Of a stretch of 55,669 nt of DNA, positions 44,364 to 55,004 are shown in pieces. A program made the translations under genes and the position numbers. Each line of letters opens with the position of its first letter. Position 1 is the stretch's first letter. Source of the stretch: an uncultured Clostridia bacterium (GTDB taxonomy: Bacteria > Bacillota > Clostridia > TANB77 > CAG-508); contig CALWZW010000007.1 of NCBI GenBank assembly GCA_944386135.1, positions 1 through 55,669 on the forward strand, in the 5' to 3' direction. The notes beneath the pieces are model-generated. The model was given only the letters and a program-made list of their open reading frames with translations. It had not been told where the DNA came from and made no database searches.

Positions 44364-44648
44364 TTATAGTACCTTTGGGATTTTAAACATATGATTCTCC
44401 TTCTCAGGGGCGTTTTGAAGTAAGCTCTCTTCATCTTCAAATTCTTTTACTTCATCTTTTCTAAACACATTATATCTATCATCTGAACCAACTGTTTCTT
44501 TTAACCCTTCTACTGGTGCATCATTTACGATATTTGCAAAATTTAAAATATCTTGTAGATTTAATAAATAATCATCTATTTCTTCCTCATTTATTTTTAA
44601 GTTTGCAAGTTTTGCAATATGCAAAAGTTCTTCTCTTTCGACCTTCAT
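44364..44648 (-). CDS. gatC: Asp-tRNA(Asn)/Glu-tRNA(Gln) amidotransferase subunit C
   Basis: A 94-residue small subunit that wraps GatA and GatB. It shows the family pattern LHIAKLANLKINEEEIDDYL, ILNFANIVNDAPVEG and FRKDEVKEF. First gene of gatCAB; GGAGGCAAAAAGTTT lies ahead of ATG 44648. Complete and of normal length. Confidence 0.95.
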   Translation of the reverse strand: MKVEREELLHIAKLANLKINEEEIDDYLLNLQDILNFANIVNDAPVEGLKETVGSDDRYNVFRKDEVKEFEDEESLLQNAPEKENHMFKIPKVL

Positions 44649-44873
44649 AAACTTTTTGCCTCCTTAATCTCTTTTCATATTTGTTTATTATATAATGAAA
44701 ACACAAAAAAAACAAGCATATTTCCTTATTTCCTAATCGTAACTTATTTTTTATATTTTATAATTTTTCTATAATTTTCATATTTATATGTATATTTTGA
44801 ATTTATTTTGCATAGAATATTACTAAATTTTTGAATTTTGAGAAATTATTGCTAGCTTTGGAGGTTTTAAAGT

Positions 44874-45155
44874 ATGATTTATGAAAAATATATCAAGGAA
44901 AATAACTTTTTTAATAAAAAGGAGGACACGTCTAATTCAGAACTTATAAAGAGTATTATTAAAACTCGCGAAGACTTAGCAATTGCAAATAGAAATTTTG
45001 AATTTGCGGAAGGTGAACTCATAGATTATTATCTTTATCAAATAAAAGCAACTCAGTCTAAATATAATTATCTCTTAAGAAAAGCAAAACAAGTTGGTCT
45101 TTTTGTTAGCATGATTGATGATATGGAAATTAAGGGCCTTGATGAAGCAATATGA
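44874..45155 (+). CDS. DUF2508 (YaaL-like) family protein
   Basis: A 93-residue helical protein. The part SIIKTREDLAIANRNFEFAE, then ELIDYYLYQIKATQSKYNYL and LRKAKQVGLF fits the DUF2508 family, of which Bacillus YaaL is a member. GGAGG at 44860-44864 supports ATG 44874. It stands just upstream of bofA, as in Bacillus, but a 176-bp palindromic repeat separates them here. Function unknown. Confidence 0.85.
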   Translation: MIYEKYIKENNFFNKKEDTSNSELIKSIIKTREDLAIANRNFEFAEGELIDYYLYQIKATQSKYNYLLRKAKQVGLFVSMIDDMEIKGLDEAI

Positions 45156-45329
45156 GCTTAAAACATAATTGCATTTTGGCGTTGTTAAACTGCGCTACGA
45201 AAATCCGGCTTTGCGTACTGAGGCTGTAACAGGCAAAGCCTTAACAGCCTCAGCATCAACGTGCAAAAAGCACGCCTCCGGTTTTCTTGCTTGTTTGCCT
45301 AGCCAAAAGCACAATTATGTTTTAAGCTT
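45154..45329. repeat. Nested palindromic repeat, GGCTAGGC/AACAACGCC family, larger copy
   Basis: Outer arms GAGCTTAAAACATAATTG (45154) and CAATTATGTTTTAAGCTT (45312); then TTGGCGTTGTT opposite TTTGCCTAGCCAA; a middle hairpin CTGAGGCTGT / ACAGCCTCAG; and CGTGCAAAAAGCACG, which matches the tip of the copy at 35318-35444 in reverse. It begins at the DUF2508 stop codon. Confidence 0.82.
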
Positions 45330-45421
45330 AATTTTAGGTAAAGCATAATTATCTAGAAAATAAGAATATTATATAGTTTCTAATCATAGAATGTACAAAA
45401 TAAGGACGAGGTGATTAGAAA

Positions 45422-45682
45422 TTGGAACTTATTAATATTTTAACTTATATTTCAGGACTTTGTATTCTTTTTGTTCTCTGCAGAATTTTTATAGTTCCAT
45501 TAAAGGCAATGCTAAAACTTTTACTTAACTCTTTGTTTGGAGCTGTAATTATTCTTATTATCAACTTTATTGGTGGCTTTTTTAGCTTCCATATTGGACT
45601 TAACTTCTTTACCATAATATTTGTAAGTATCCTTGGAATTCCTGGTGCAATTCTTCTTACTATTATACGATTTTTCATTTAA
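45422..45682 (+). CDS. bofA: BofA-family pro-sigma-K processing inhibitor
   Basis: An 86-residue membrane protein with two or three helices, including ILTYISGLCILFVLCRIFIV and the conserved ending FVSILGIPGAILLTIIRFF. BofA keeps the SpoIVFB protease inactive until late in sporulation. The start is TTG 45422, with GAGGTGATT five bases upstream; no ATG fits. It marks an endospore-forming ancestry, though BofA-like proteins persist in some non-sporulating Clostridia. The DUF2508 gene is upstream and glmS downstream. Confidence 0.85.
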   Translation: MELINILTYISGLCILFVLCRIFIVPLKAMLKLLLNSLFGAVIILIINFIGGFFSFHIGLNFFTIIFVSILGIPGAILLTIIRFFI

Positions 45683-45771
45683 TTTTTTACTTTTTTAAAG
45701 GACTTGCTATTTTTTCCCCTCTATGATAATATTATATAATAATTTTAACTTTACACAAACGGAGGTATTAT

Positions 45772-47613
45772 ATGTGTGGAATTGTAGGATATATTGGAAC
45801 TCATAAAGCTCGCCCAATATTAATTAATGGTCTTTTAAAACTAGAATATAGAGGATATGATTCAGCTGGAATTTCAACAATTGAAAATGGTAAAATTTCA
45901 TGTCTAAAAAATAAAGGTAGAGTAAAAGAACTTGAAAATATGAATGGTGTTAGTTCTTTGGAGGGAACTGTAGGAATCGCCCATACTAGATGGGCAACTC
46001 ATGGAAAACCATCAAGTACAAATGCACATCCTCATCTTGATAATAGCAAAACTTTTTCAGTTGTACATAACGGAATTATCGAAAATTATAATGAACTTAG
46101 AAATTTTTTAACTAGCGCTGGATATAAATTCTTTTCTGAAACAGATACAGAAGTCATTCCTAATCTAGTTCATTATTACTACACAAAAGAAGATGAAAAC
46201 ACTCCTGATAAATTTGCTCATGCAGTAAGAAAAGCAACTCTAGATTTAAAGGGTAGCTATGCAATTGAAGTTTTATGTAGCTTAGAGCCAGATAAAATTA
46301 TAGTTGCTAGAAAAGACAGCCCTTTAGTTATTGGTATTAATGAAAATGAAAAATATATAGCTTCCGACATACCTGCAATCTTAGAATACACAAACAATAT
46401 ATATATATTAAACGATGGAGATTTAGCAAAACTAACAAAAAATAATATAGTATTTTATGATACTTCATTTAATGTTATAAACAAGTCTCCTGAAATTATT
46501 AGCTGGGATGCAAAAGCAGCAGATAAAAATGGTTATGATGATTTCATGCTAAAAGAAATTTATGAACAACCAACTGCAATAAGAGAAACTATAGGAACAA
46601 GATTAGTTTCTGGTAAAAAATGTGATTTTAGTGATTTAAACATTTCTAAAGAATATTTATCAGGCATTTCAAACATATATATAGTTGCATGTGGTACTGC
46701 AATGCACGCTGGTCTCGCTGTAAAACCAATTTTCGAGAGATTAATTTCAGTACCAGTAACAGTTGATATAGCTTCTGAATTTAGATATAGAGACCCACTT
46801 ATTGATGAAAAGACACTAATTATTTGTATTAGCCAATCAGGCGAAACAGCAGATACTCTTGCTGCATTAAAAAATGCAAAATCAATGGGTTGTAAGACAA
46901 TTGCAGTATCTAATGTTATAGGAAGTTCTATAACAAGAGAAGCAGACTTTACAATATATACACATGCTGGTCCAGAGATTGCTGTTGCATCCACTAAGGC
47001 TTATACATCTCAAATAACCATACTATCTCTTCTCGCAATTCACTTTGCAGAAGTACTTGAATTAGATGAAAATGAAATGCTACAGAATTTAAAAGATGAA
47101 ATTTTAGAGCTACCTTCAAAAGCAAGCATAGCTTTAGAAAACACAGATTTAATAAAATCTTTTGCAAAGAAAATATATAAAGAAAAAGATTTGTTCTTTA
47201 TTGGAAGAGGAACAGATTATGCAGCTGCTATGGAAGCCTCTTTAAAATTAAAAGAGATTTCATATATTCACTCAGATGCTTATCAATCTGGAGAATTAAA
47301 ACATGGTCCTATAGCTTTAATAGAAGATAATGTTACTGTTATTGGAATAATAACAGACAGAAGATTAGTCGAAAAATCTGTAAGCAATTTACAAGAGGTA
47401 ATAACTAGGGGAGCAAAAACATTAATTGTTACAAATCAAAACTTAGATAAAAAGATATTCCCTAATATTGTAACTATTCCACAAGTTCACCCTCTACTTT
47501 CTCCTGTAATTTCTATTATACCGCTTCAACTTTTATCATACTATGTTTCAAAAGAAAAAGGACTTGATGTAGATAAGCCAAGAAATCTTGCAAAATCTGT
47601 AACCGTAGAGTAA
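45772..47613 (+). CDS. glmS: Glucosamine-6-phosphate synthase
   Basis: Makes glucosamine-6-phosphate from fructose-6-phosphate and glutamine, the first step to peptidoglycan sugar. The 613-residue protein has the N-terminal Cys nucleophile MCGIVGYIGTHKARP, the glutaminase HTRWATHGKPSSTNAHPH, then two sugar-isomerase domains (ISQSGETADTLAALKNAKSM, then GRGTDYAAAMEASLKLKEIS) and the C-terminal DKPRNLAKSVTVE. ACGGAGGTA precedes ATG 45772. The 90-bp upstream gap has no room for a glmS ribozyme and none is seen. Confidence 0.97.
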   Translation: MCGIVGYIGTHKARPILINGLLKLEYRGYDSAGISTIENGKISCLKNKGRVKELENMNGVSSLEGTVGIAHTRWATHGKPSSTNAHPHLDNSKTFSVVHNGIIENYNELRNFLTSAGYKFFSETDTEVIPNLVHYYYTKEDENTPDKFAHAVRKATLDLKGSYAIEVLCSLEPDKIIVARKDSPLVIGINENEKYIASDIPAILEYTNNIYILNDGDLAKLTKNNIVFYDTSFNVINKSPEIISWDAKAADKNGYDDFMLKEIYEQPTAIRETIGTRLVSGKKCDFSDLNISKEYLSGISNIYIVACGTAMHAGLAVKPIFERLISVPVTVDIASEFRYRDPLIDEKTLIICISQSGETADTLAALKNAKSMGCKTIAVSNVIGSSITREADFTIYTHAGPEIAVASTKAYTSQITILSLLAIHFAEVLELDENEMLQNLKDEILELPSKASIALENTDLIKSFAKKIYKEKDLFFIGRGTDYAAAMEASLKLKEISYIHSDAYQSGELKHGPIALIEDNVTVIGIITDRRLVEKSVSNLQEVITRGAKTLIVTNQNLDKKIFPNIVTIPQVHPLLSPVISIIPLQLLSYYVSKEKGLDVDKPRNLAKSVTVE

Positions 47614-47616
47614 TAT

Positions 47617-47651
47617 AAAATTGGGATGAATTTAATCATCCCAATTTTTTA
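47617..47651 (+). terminator. Terminator of glmS
   Basis: AAAATTGGGATGA pairs with TCATCCCAATTTTT, followed by T residues. Confidence 0.85.
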
Positions 47652-47695
47652 GTCCACTATTTATTAATGTTGGAAAATACTTGTGTTTTTTCCAC

Positions 47696-48715
47696 TCATC
47701 CTCTTCCGTCCTTATACTGCTTCCTCCTAAGTCTTGTTTGCATTCCCTTTGGAACGCCATCTACTTTAGATGTAGCATTGGCTCTTAACCCTTCTACAAA
47801 ACTTTTCCTTCTTTGTTTTGCTGTTTTACTTTCTTCCATTTTCCTTATATATCTATTAATTGGAAATGCAGCAACCGTCACTTTATCTTCTCTTCCTATA
47901 CTTCTAGCATATTCTTCTACTTTTTCTATTATAAGTTCACTTTCCTTTGTAATTTTTCCTTCTTCAGAATTTTTAACTACGATAATTGGCATTCCTGAAT
48001 CTAATGCATACCTAAACATACTAAAATCATTTGGTCCATTTCCTATACAAGTAAAATCTTTAATCCCTGTATATTGTGTTAGAAACTCAACAGCTTCTCC
48101 TTTACTACTTTGTCCATCTGTAATATCTAGTCTATAATTTTTTCTTGATTTTTGTGGAAATGCCGTGGTTCCTATATCTGTCCAACATTTTATATCATTT
48201 TCATTTATAAATTTTATTATATCCTTCATTAATTTTTTATTTCCAGCTAAAGTTACCTTTGTTATATCACTTTCTGAATTAAATATTGCTTCAACTAACT
48301 CATCTGCTCCCTTGTGCTGTATACTTTTTTCTTTTTCATAATATTTTCTTACTTCTGCTGTTTCTGATGCATAAACATAATCTCCGTCTGTATATCTAAT
48401 ATCTGTTTTTATTCCTCCAAGTCTTATATACTCTTCTAGAATTCTTGTTCTTGTATCTGCTTGAAGCGTAGTTCTTTTTACATATTCTTGATTTAGATTG
48501 TCATATATAGTTCCTCCGTTATCTGCTATAATAAATCTTGGAGGTATAATATCATACTTTTTGCAAGTTTCTTTTACATAGCTATTTGTCCTTCCTGTTG
48601 CTGTAACAAAGCTTACTCCCATCTTTGCCATTCTGTGAATTTCAACTGATAATTGTCTATCTGTTAAATCCAATGTTCCATCTAAATCAAATATGAACAT
48701 ACTGTTAGCCTGCAT
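47696..48715 (-). CDS. HAD-superfamily (Cof-type) phosphatase with extra C-terminal segment
   Basis: A 339-residue HAD-IIB hydrolase. Motif I is FIFDLDGTLDLTDRQ, motif II FVTATGRTNSYVKET, and motif IV CIGNGPNDFSMFRYALDSGM, so the catalytic aspartates are present. The last about 60 residues (RKMEESKTAKQRRKSFVEGL and a basic end) are not part of the HAD fold and look nucleic-acid or membrane binding. ATG 48715 follows AAGGTG and is preferred to GTG 48724. It is 16 bp downstream of ksgA. Substrate unknown. Confidence 0.85.
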   Translation of the reverse strand: MQANSMFIFDLDGTLDLTDRQLSVEIHRMAKMGVSFVTATGRTNSYVKETCKKYDIIPPRFIIADNGGTIYDNLNQEYVKRTTLQADTRTRILEEYIRLGGIKTDIRYTDGDYVYASETAEVRKYYEKEKSIQHKGADELVEAIFNSESDITKVTLAGNKKLMKDIIKFINENDIKCWTDIGTTAFPQKSRKNYRLDITDGQSSKGEAVEFLTQYTGIKDFTCIGNGPNDFSMFRYALDSGMPIIVVKNSEEGKITKESELIIEKVEEYARSIGREDKVTVAAFPINRYIRKMEESKTAKQRRKSFVEGLRANATSKVDGVPKGMQTRLRRKQYKDGRG

Positions 48716-48731
48716 ATTAAACACCTTCTTT

Positions 48732-49586
48732 TTAAAGTAAATTTGTAATATTTATAAAATCTTCTAATGTTAATGCTTCCCCTCTTACTCTTTCGTCGAT
48801 TCCTAAAGTGTTTAAGACTTTTTTTAATTCTTCTTTATCTATACCTATCTCTGAATTTTGAAGTGCATTCATCAAAGTTTTTCTTCTTTGCATAAACGCA
48901 TATTTTATAATCTTAAATAACTTGTCCTCATCTTTTACATCTTTTCTCTTCTCTTTTTTTATTTTTAAGTTTATTACTTCTGACTCAACATTTGGTGAAG
49001 GTATAAAAGATGTATTTGGAACTGTAAATAGTTTTGTAGCTTCTGAATAGTATTCCACTCCATAAGTTATTGCTCCCGCTTCTCTTGTTCCTGTTTTAGC
49101 ACATAACCTATCTGCTACTTCCTTTTGTACCATTACTGTTATACTTTCAAAATCTGCTCTCGTTTCTAAAAGTTTCATTATAATTGGAGTTGTTATATAA
49201 TATGGTAAGTTTGCAACTATTTTTACATTTGGATATTTCTCTTTATCTATTAGTTTGTTTAAATCAATTTTTAGTATATCATCATTTATTATCTCTATAT
49301 TATCAAATAACATAAATCTATCTTTAAGTATTTGTATCATTTTCTTATCTAATTCTACGCAGATTACTTTTCCAGCGTTTTTTACAAGTTCGTTTGTAAG
49401 AGTTCCAAGTCCTGGTCCTATTTCTATAACTAAATCTTCTTTTCCTATATTTGCGCTTTTGATTGTGTTTAATATAACATCTTCATCTATTAGGAAGTTT
49501 TGTCCTAATGATTTATTTGCAGTTATATTATACTTTTTCATTATAAATTTAGTTTCATTCAAAATATCCAAATATTTTTCCTCCAT
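48732..49586 (-). CDS. ksgA: 16S rRNA dimethyladenosine transferase
   Basis: Dimethylates two adjacent adenosines near the 3' end of 16S rRNA. The protein of about 284 residues has KSLGQNFLIDEDVI, the AdoMet motif VIEIGPGLGTLTNEL, the catalytic VANLPYYITTPIIM (NLPY) and the QRRKTLMNAL segment. The start is uncertain: ATG 49586 lacks a strong site, while the GGAGG in its own second codon would serve TTG 49571. The two starts differ by five residues. Confidence 0.95.
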   Translation of the reverse strand: MEEKYLDILNETKFIMKKYNITANKSLGQNFLIDEDVILNTIKSANIGKEDLVIEIGPGLGTLTNELVKNAGKVICVELDKKMIQILKDRFMLFDNIEIINDDILKIDLNKLIDKEKYPNVKIVANLPYYITTPIIMKLLETRADFESITVMVQKEVADRLCAKTGTREAGAITYGVEYYSEATKLFTVPNTSFIPSPNVESEVINLKIKKEKRKDVKDEDKLFKIIKYAFMQRRKTLMNALQNSEIGIDKEELKKVLNTLGIDERVRGEALTLEDFINITNLL

Positions 49587-49758
49587 CAATATAGTATTTC
49601 TTATACATTTTCCTTTATTTTATAATAGTTTTGCACTTTTTTCAATATTTTACTTTATCTTTTGTACTTTTTATTGTATAATTAGTAATATTATACTTTC
49701 CGTAAGCTTTAAGGCGTAAATTAGAAGTGTAGATTTTATTTAGGAGATGATTAAATTT

Positions 49759-52173
49759 ATGGCTTACAATTTTAAAGAAATAGAGAAAAAATGGCAAAAA
49801 AAATGGGAAGATGAAGGAACATTTAATGCAAAAAATGATTATTCACTAAAAAAATGGTATGGACTTATAGAGTTTCCTTATCCTTCTGGTCAAGGATTAC
49901 ATGTGGGTCACCCTAGAAGTTATACAGCCCTTGATATAATTGCAAGAAAAAGAAGACTTGAAGGTTATAATGTACTATACCCTATTGGTTTTGATGCTTT
50001 CGGACTTCCTGCTGAAAACTATGCAATTAAGAACAATATTCATCCAAGTATCGTAACAGAGAAAAATGTAAATCATTTTAGAGAGCAATTAAAATCAATC
50101 GGATTTTCTTTTGACTGGTCAAGGGAAATAAATACAACTGACCCAAATTACTATAAATGGACTCAATGGATTTTTATTCAATTATTTAAACATGGTCTAG
50201 CATATAAAACTACAATGCCAATAAACTATTGTACAAGTTGTAAGGTTGGTCTTGCAAATGAAGAGGTTGTAAATGGCGTTTGTGAAAGATGTGGTGGCGA
50301 AGTTATTCAAAAAGAGAAGAGTCAATGGATGCTTAAAATCACTGAATATGCTCAAAGATTGCTTGACGACTTAGAAGATGTTGATTACCTTGAAAAAATT
50401 AAGATACAACAACGTAATTGGATAGGAAGAAGTGAAGGTGCAGAAGCTGAATTTAAACTCCAGGGAATTGATAAATCTATTCGTATATATACAACCAGAC
50501 CTGATACTATGTTTGGTGCAACATATATGGTAGTTTCTCCTGAACATGAGATAATTAATGAGTTAAAAGATAAAATTACAAACTTAGATGAAGTTGAAGA
50601 ATATAAAAGACTTGCAGCAAAGAAATCTGATTTTGAAAGAACTGAAATCTCAAAGGAGAAAACTGGTGTTGAAATAAAAGGAGTAAAAGCCATAAATCCA
50701 CTTACAAATGAGGCTATTCCTATATGGGTTTCTGATTACGTATTAATTACTTATGGTACAGGTGCAATTATGGCTGTACCTGCACATGATACAAGAGACT
50801 ATGAATTTGCTAAAAAATTTGGCTTACCTATAAAACAGGTTATAACTAATAAAGAAAATACAGCCTCTGTTGAAACAGAAGCTTATACAGATACAAATAA
50901 TGGTATTCTTATCAATTCTGGATTTATAAATGGAATGGAAGTTAAAGATGCCATAAAGGCTACTATAAAATATTTAGAAGATAATCATATTGGTAAATCT
51001 AAGGTTAACTTTAAATTAAGAGATTGGGTATTTTCAAGACAAAGATATTGGGGAGAACCTATTCCAATGGTATATTGTGAAAAATGTGGTTGGGTTCCTC
51101 TTGATGAAAAAGATTTACCTTTAAAACTTCCTGATGTTAAAGAGTTCTTACCTGGTGAAGATGGCGAGTCTCCACTTGCAAAATTGACTAGCTGGATAAA
51201 TACAACTTGTCCTCATTGTGGTGGACCTGCTAAAAGAGAAACTGATACTATGCCTCAATGGGCTGGTTCTTCATGGTATTTCTTGCGTTACATGGATCCT
51301 CATAATGATAAAGCTCTAGCATCTAAAGAAGCTATAGAATATTGGTCACCTGTTGACTGGTATAATGGCGGAATGGAACATACAACTCTTCATTTGCTTT
51401 ATTCAAGATTTTGGCATAAATTTTTATATGATATTGGCATTGTTCCTACAAAAGAGCCTTATGCAAAACGTACATCACATGGTATGATATTAGGAAATAA
51501 TGGAGAAAAAATGTCAAAATCAAAAGGAAATGTTGTTAATCCTGATGAAATAGTTGCAGAATTTGGTGCTGATGCTTTTAGAACTTATGAAATGTTTATC
51601 GGTCCTTTTGACCAATCTACACCATGGTCTATGGAATCTTTACGTGGATGTAGTAAATTTTTAGACAGAGTTTGGAACTTAACTGAAATACTAGAGGACG
51701 GCGATTCATATTCTAAGGATTTCGAAAAGATGATGCATAAAGCTATAAAGAAAGTTTCTGAAGATTACGAAACTATGAAATTTAATACAGCTGTTAGTAC
51801 TTTCATGACAATGGTAAATGAATTTTATAGGTTAAAAAGAATTAATAAAGCTGAGTTTAGTACTTTCCTTATACTATTAAACCCTATTGCTCCTCATATA
51901 ACAGAAGAGCTATATTCTAAGATTGGAAATGCTAAGACGATTGCTGAAAGCTCTTGGCCAGTATATGATGCATCAAAAACAATTGATGATGAAATAGAGC
52001 TTCCTATCCAATTTAATGGAAAGTTAAAAGGAACTATAAATATTGCTCTTGATAGTGATGAACCTATTGTAAAGAAGCTTGTTCATGAAAAAGTTGCAAA
52101 TCTTTTAGAAGGAAAACAAATTATAAAAGAAATTTATGTAAAAAATAAGATTTATAATATAGTTGTGAAATAA
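49759..52173 (+). CDS. leuS: Leucyl-tRNA synthetase
   Basis: Charges tRNA-Leu. The 804-residue class I enzyme has [20 protein letters not shown] with the HIGH-type HVGH, the editing domain with [20 protein letters not shown] and [12 protein letters not shown], zinc-like CTSCK, CERCG and CEKCG pairs, [16 protein letters not shown] with KMSKS, and the anticodon-binding end. ATG 49759 follows AGGAGATGA at 49742-49750; an upstream in-frame ATG is less well placed. No T-box leader is seen. CGG occurs five times out of frame and never in frame. Confidence 0.97.
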   Translation: MAYNFKEIEKKWQKKWEDEGTFNAKNDYSLKKWYGLIEFPYPSGQGLHVGHPRSYTALDIIARKRRLEGYNVLYPIGFDAFGLPAENYAIKNNIHPSIVTEKNVNHFREQLKSIGFSFDWSREINTTDPNYYKWTQWIFIQLFKHGLAYKTTMPINYCTSCKVGLANEEVVNGVCERCGGEVIQKEKSQWMLKITEYAQRLLDDLEDVDYLEKIKIQQRNWIGRSEGAEAEFKLQGIDKSIRIYTTRPDTMFGATYMVVSPEHEIINELKDKITNLDEVEEYKRLAAKKSDFERTEISKEKTGVEIKGVKAINPLTNEAIPIWVSDYVLITYGTGAIMAVPAHDTRDYEFAKKFGLPIKQVITNKENTASVETEAYTDTNNGILINSGFINGMEVKDAIKATIKYLEDNHIGKSKVNFKLRDWVFSRQRYWGEPIPMVYCEKCGWVPLDEKDLPLKLPDVKEFLPGEDGESPLAKLTSWINTTCPHCGGPAKRETDTMPQWAGSSWYFLRYMDPHNDKALASKEAIEYWSPVDWYNGGMEHTTLHLLYSRFWHKFLYDIGIVPTKEPYAKRTSHGMILGNNGEKMSKSKGNVVNPDEIVAEFGADAFRTYEMFIGPFDQSTPWSMESLRGCSKFLDRVWNLTEILEDGDSYSKDFEKMMHKAIKKVSEDYETMKFNTAVSTFMTMVNEFYRLKRINKAEFSTFLILLNPIAPHITEELYSKIGNAKTIAESSWPVYDASKTIDDEIELPIQFNGKLKGTINIALDSDEPIVKKLVHEKVANLLEGKQIIKEIYVKNKIYNIVVK

Positions 52174-52186
52174 ATTTAAGTAAAAC

Positions 52187-52224
52187 AAAGCAAATTAGGT
52201 AAATCCTAATTTGCTTTATTTTAT
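52187..52224. terminator. Bidirectional terminator
   Basis: AAAGCAAATTAGG pairs with CCTAATTTGCTTT with a T-rich tail, between leuS and the convergent permease. Confidence 0.88.
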
Positions 52225-52228
52225 TATA

Positions 52229-54815
52229 TTAGTTTGCTTGTTTTATAACATTAGATATACTATCTTTATCTACCTGTTTTTTGGCATACCATATACTTGC
52301 AAATATAACTAAATATATAGAAATAATAGTTGTTACTATGATAGGTATTGATATTGTAAATTTATAAAAATTAGTATCTAACATATTTATATATAAAACA
52401 TATAAGATTATAACACTTATTATAATACCAATTATCAGTGAAGTAGCTCCATAAAATAAGCCTTCTAAAATAAGCATTTTTTTCATCTGCTTTTTCGACA
52501 TTCCTATCGCTCTAAGCTCCGCAAATTCAATTTTTCTTGTTGTTATATTAGAAATTATAATATTAAATACATTCATAATACTTAAAATACCAATTAGTAC
52601 TAAAAAACTATATAACAATATTTCTTTTATGGCTACTTCATTTTCATTTGCTTGTTGTTCGGTTGATAAATTTTTGCCAATAATTCTTGTTAGTCCGTTA
52701 TATCTTATGTTTAATTCATCTATAATTTCATCTAGCATATTTGGATTTGATGAATATACGTAATAATCAAACACGTCTAGATATTCTGTTCCTAATGTTT
52801 CATAGAATAATTTACTATATGTTTCTTTATTCACTACTAACCAAATATTAGCTCCATATATGTCCTGTTGGCACCCTTTTGGTATAATATTTGTAACAGC
52901 TTTTACTGTTAAATCTATTTTTTTGTTTTCTGCTATTCCTCCTGAAAGTCCAAATTGTTCTGAAAATTGTTCTAGCATATATTTATCTGAACTATCTTGT
53001 ATATCCATTGTAATGATATCTCCTGAGACATAATTCGTAAGATATAGTTCATCATAATATTTTGTGCTTACATTAGAATAATTAACTAATATGCATTCAT
53101 TCTCACCTAAATTATCAATTCCCACTTCATTTAAGTAGTTATTATATTCTACATCGTCTAATATCATAACATAGGATAATACTTGTATAGAACCATCTTC
53201 TCCTCTTTTTAGTGTTTCGGATAATTTTTCAAACTTGTCCATAGCCTGTTTGAAAGAATTATTTATTTTACTTTCTTCTATTCTCAAATACAATGCATTT
53301 AATTGATTAAATCCATACATAGAGTCGATTAATCCTGTTTGATTTAAAATATCTAGAATTTCTCCAGTATAGTCTTTTTCCCAAGAGCTTTTAGTCACAA
53401 ATAATCTATAATTATAATCCAATTCTTCAGTTTTATTATATTCATTTAGATTACTTATGTATCCCGTTATAGTAATTAATAATATTATACTTATTGTCAG
53501 TGAAATTGTTAAAGTAGCATATCTATGTTTGCTTCTTTTTACATTCTTATATGAAAGTTCACCAATTGTTTTAAATATTTTTGATATAAATATAGGTACT
53601 TTTTTTGAAATTTTACTAACTCTTTTATATTCATTCTTTTTTATCATTTCTATTATTGAAGCCTTACTTGCATTAACAATTGGAATTAAAGAAGATAAAA
53701 ATACAATAAATATGACCAATATTATTGAGATTCCCATAATTTCACTTGAGCAAATAAATTGCATATCAACATCAGCCATTACCTCTAATGTAGTATTTAA
53801 AATATTTCCTTGTATTGATTTAAACAAGTTATTAAGAATTTTTATTAATAAGTAATCTATAGCAAATGTTAATATCATTCCTAAAATTATTGAAATAATA
53901 GCGATAATAGCTGCTTCAATAAGATAAATTTTTATTATTTGCTTTTTTGTAGCTCCAATTGATGAAAGTGATGCTATATATTTTCTTTTATCTTTCATGT
54001 TAATATTAAATGTTGTATATATTAGAGCTACTGAAGCTATCATTATAATAAAAATAAGTATTCCGTTTTACTATAGTAAGTGTTTTCTCAAATTCTGAGC
54101 CCTCTTTTGCTACACATGCATAAGATAATAGTTCATCATTATATTTTATCGTCACATCTGCATTTATTAACTGGCTTATTTTTTCTGTTGTTACATATAT
54201 ATTAGATATGTCATTAGTTAAAATCGATACATCTACTTTTTCATTTTCCGAAATATTTTCTCTATCAAATAATATTATTGCTCCGCTTGTTTTTACAAGA
54301 TGTATATAATCGAACTCGTCAAAATCAGTTTTTTCTATTTTTCCGACTATTGTAAAAGTATAATTATCTTTACCTATAGTTGCCTCAATTTTGTCTCCAA
54401 TTTCAAAAGTCATATCTTCGTTTATAATAATTTCGTCTGTATTTTGAGGTAGTTTTCCCTCTTTTAAATTAATTTCTAAATTTTTTAAGGCGTTTACATC
54501 ATAGGCTTTAATATACATTTTTTCTGTTAAGTCTTTACTATAGCTTTCTTCAGTTATTCCTAAATCTTTGACTATTGATATTTCTTTTATATTTTCGTCA
54601 TTTTCTATATAATTTATATTTTTAAATTCCACATTGCTGAAATTTGCTTCCCAGTTTTCTCTACTTCTTGATAAATTTATTATATAATCTTGGTAACTTG
54701 ATGTTAAAATATTAACAGAAGTAATTAACATTGTTACTATAATAATGCATATTATCATTATTGCTGTCATTTTTTTATTATAAATTATTTCTTTAATTGC
54801 TATAGAAAGTCCCAT
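52229..54815 (-). CDS. FtsX-type ABC transporter permease, one +1 frameshift at CGG
   Basis: An 861-residue permease with the usual plan: N-terminal helix (MTAIMIICIIIVTMLITSVN), large extracytoplasmic domain, three helices with YIASLSSIGATKKQIIKIYL, a second extracytoplasmic domain, and three final helices with EFAELRAIGMSKKQMKKMLI. The two halves lie in different frames and join at an in-frame CGG (54065-54063): FEKTLTIVK continues as GILIFIIMIASVALIY. AAAGGTGGT supports ATG 54815. Such proteins export or release peptides or lipoproteins with a separate ATPase, which is not in the window. It is divergent from a sigma-factor gene, a likely regulator. Confidence 0.88.
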
Positions 54816-55004
54816 AATTACCACCTTTTACTTCAAAGGAATTAAAATTTTACTGTGTAATTTCCTTTTTATGTATTTTATCAATTTATTCATTTGTGTT
54901 CAATAAAACTTTTTTGACTTTTTTGAACTTTTTTAAAATATCTTCTCTATTTAATATTTTTATTTTATAATATATATTATTGAGCAATATAAACTAATAA
55001 AAGG

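Noticed and set aside
45683..45771. glmS ribozyme upstream of glmS
   Set aside because: The gap is only about 90 bases, AT-rich, and lacks the conserved ribozyme core.
49590..49758. T-box riboswitch upstream of leuS (and valS)
   Set aside because: No specifier stem, T-box sequence or terminator/antiterminator is visible before leuS, and valS has only a 60-base upstream gap.
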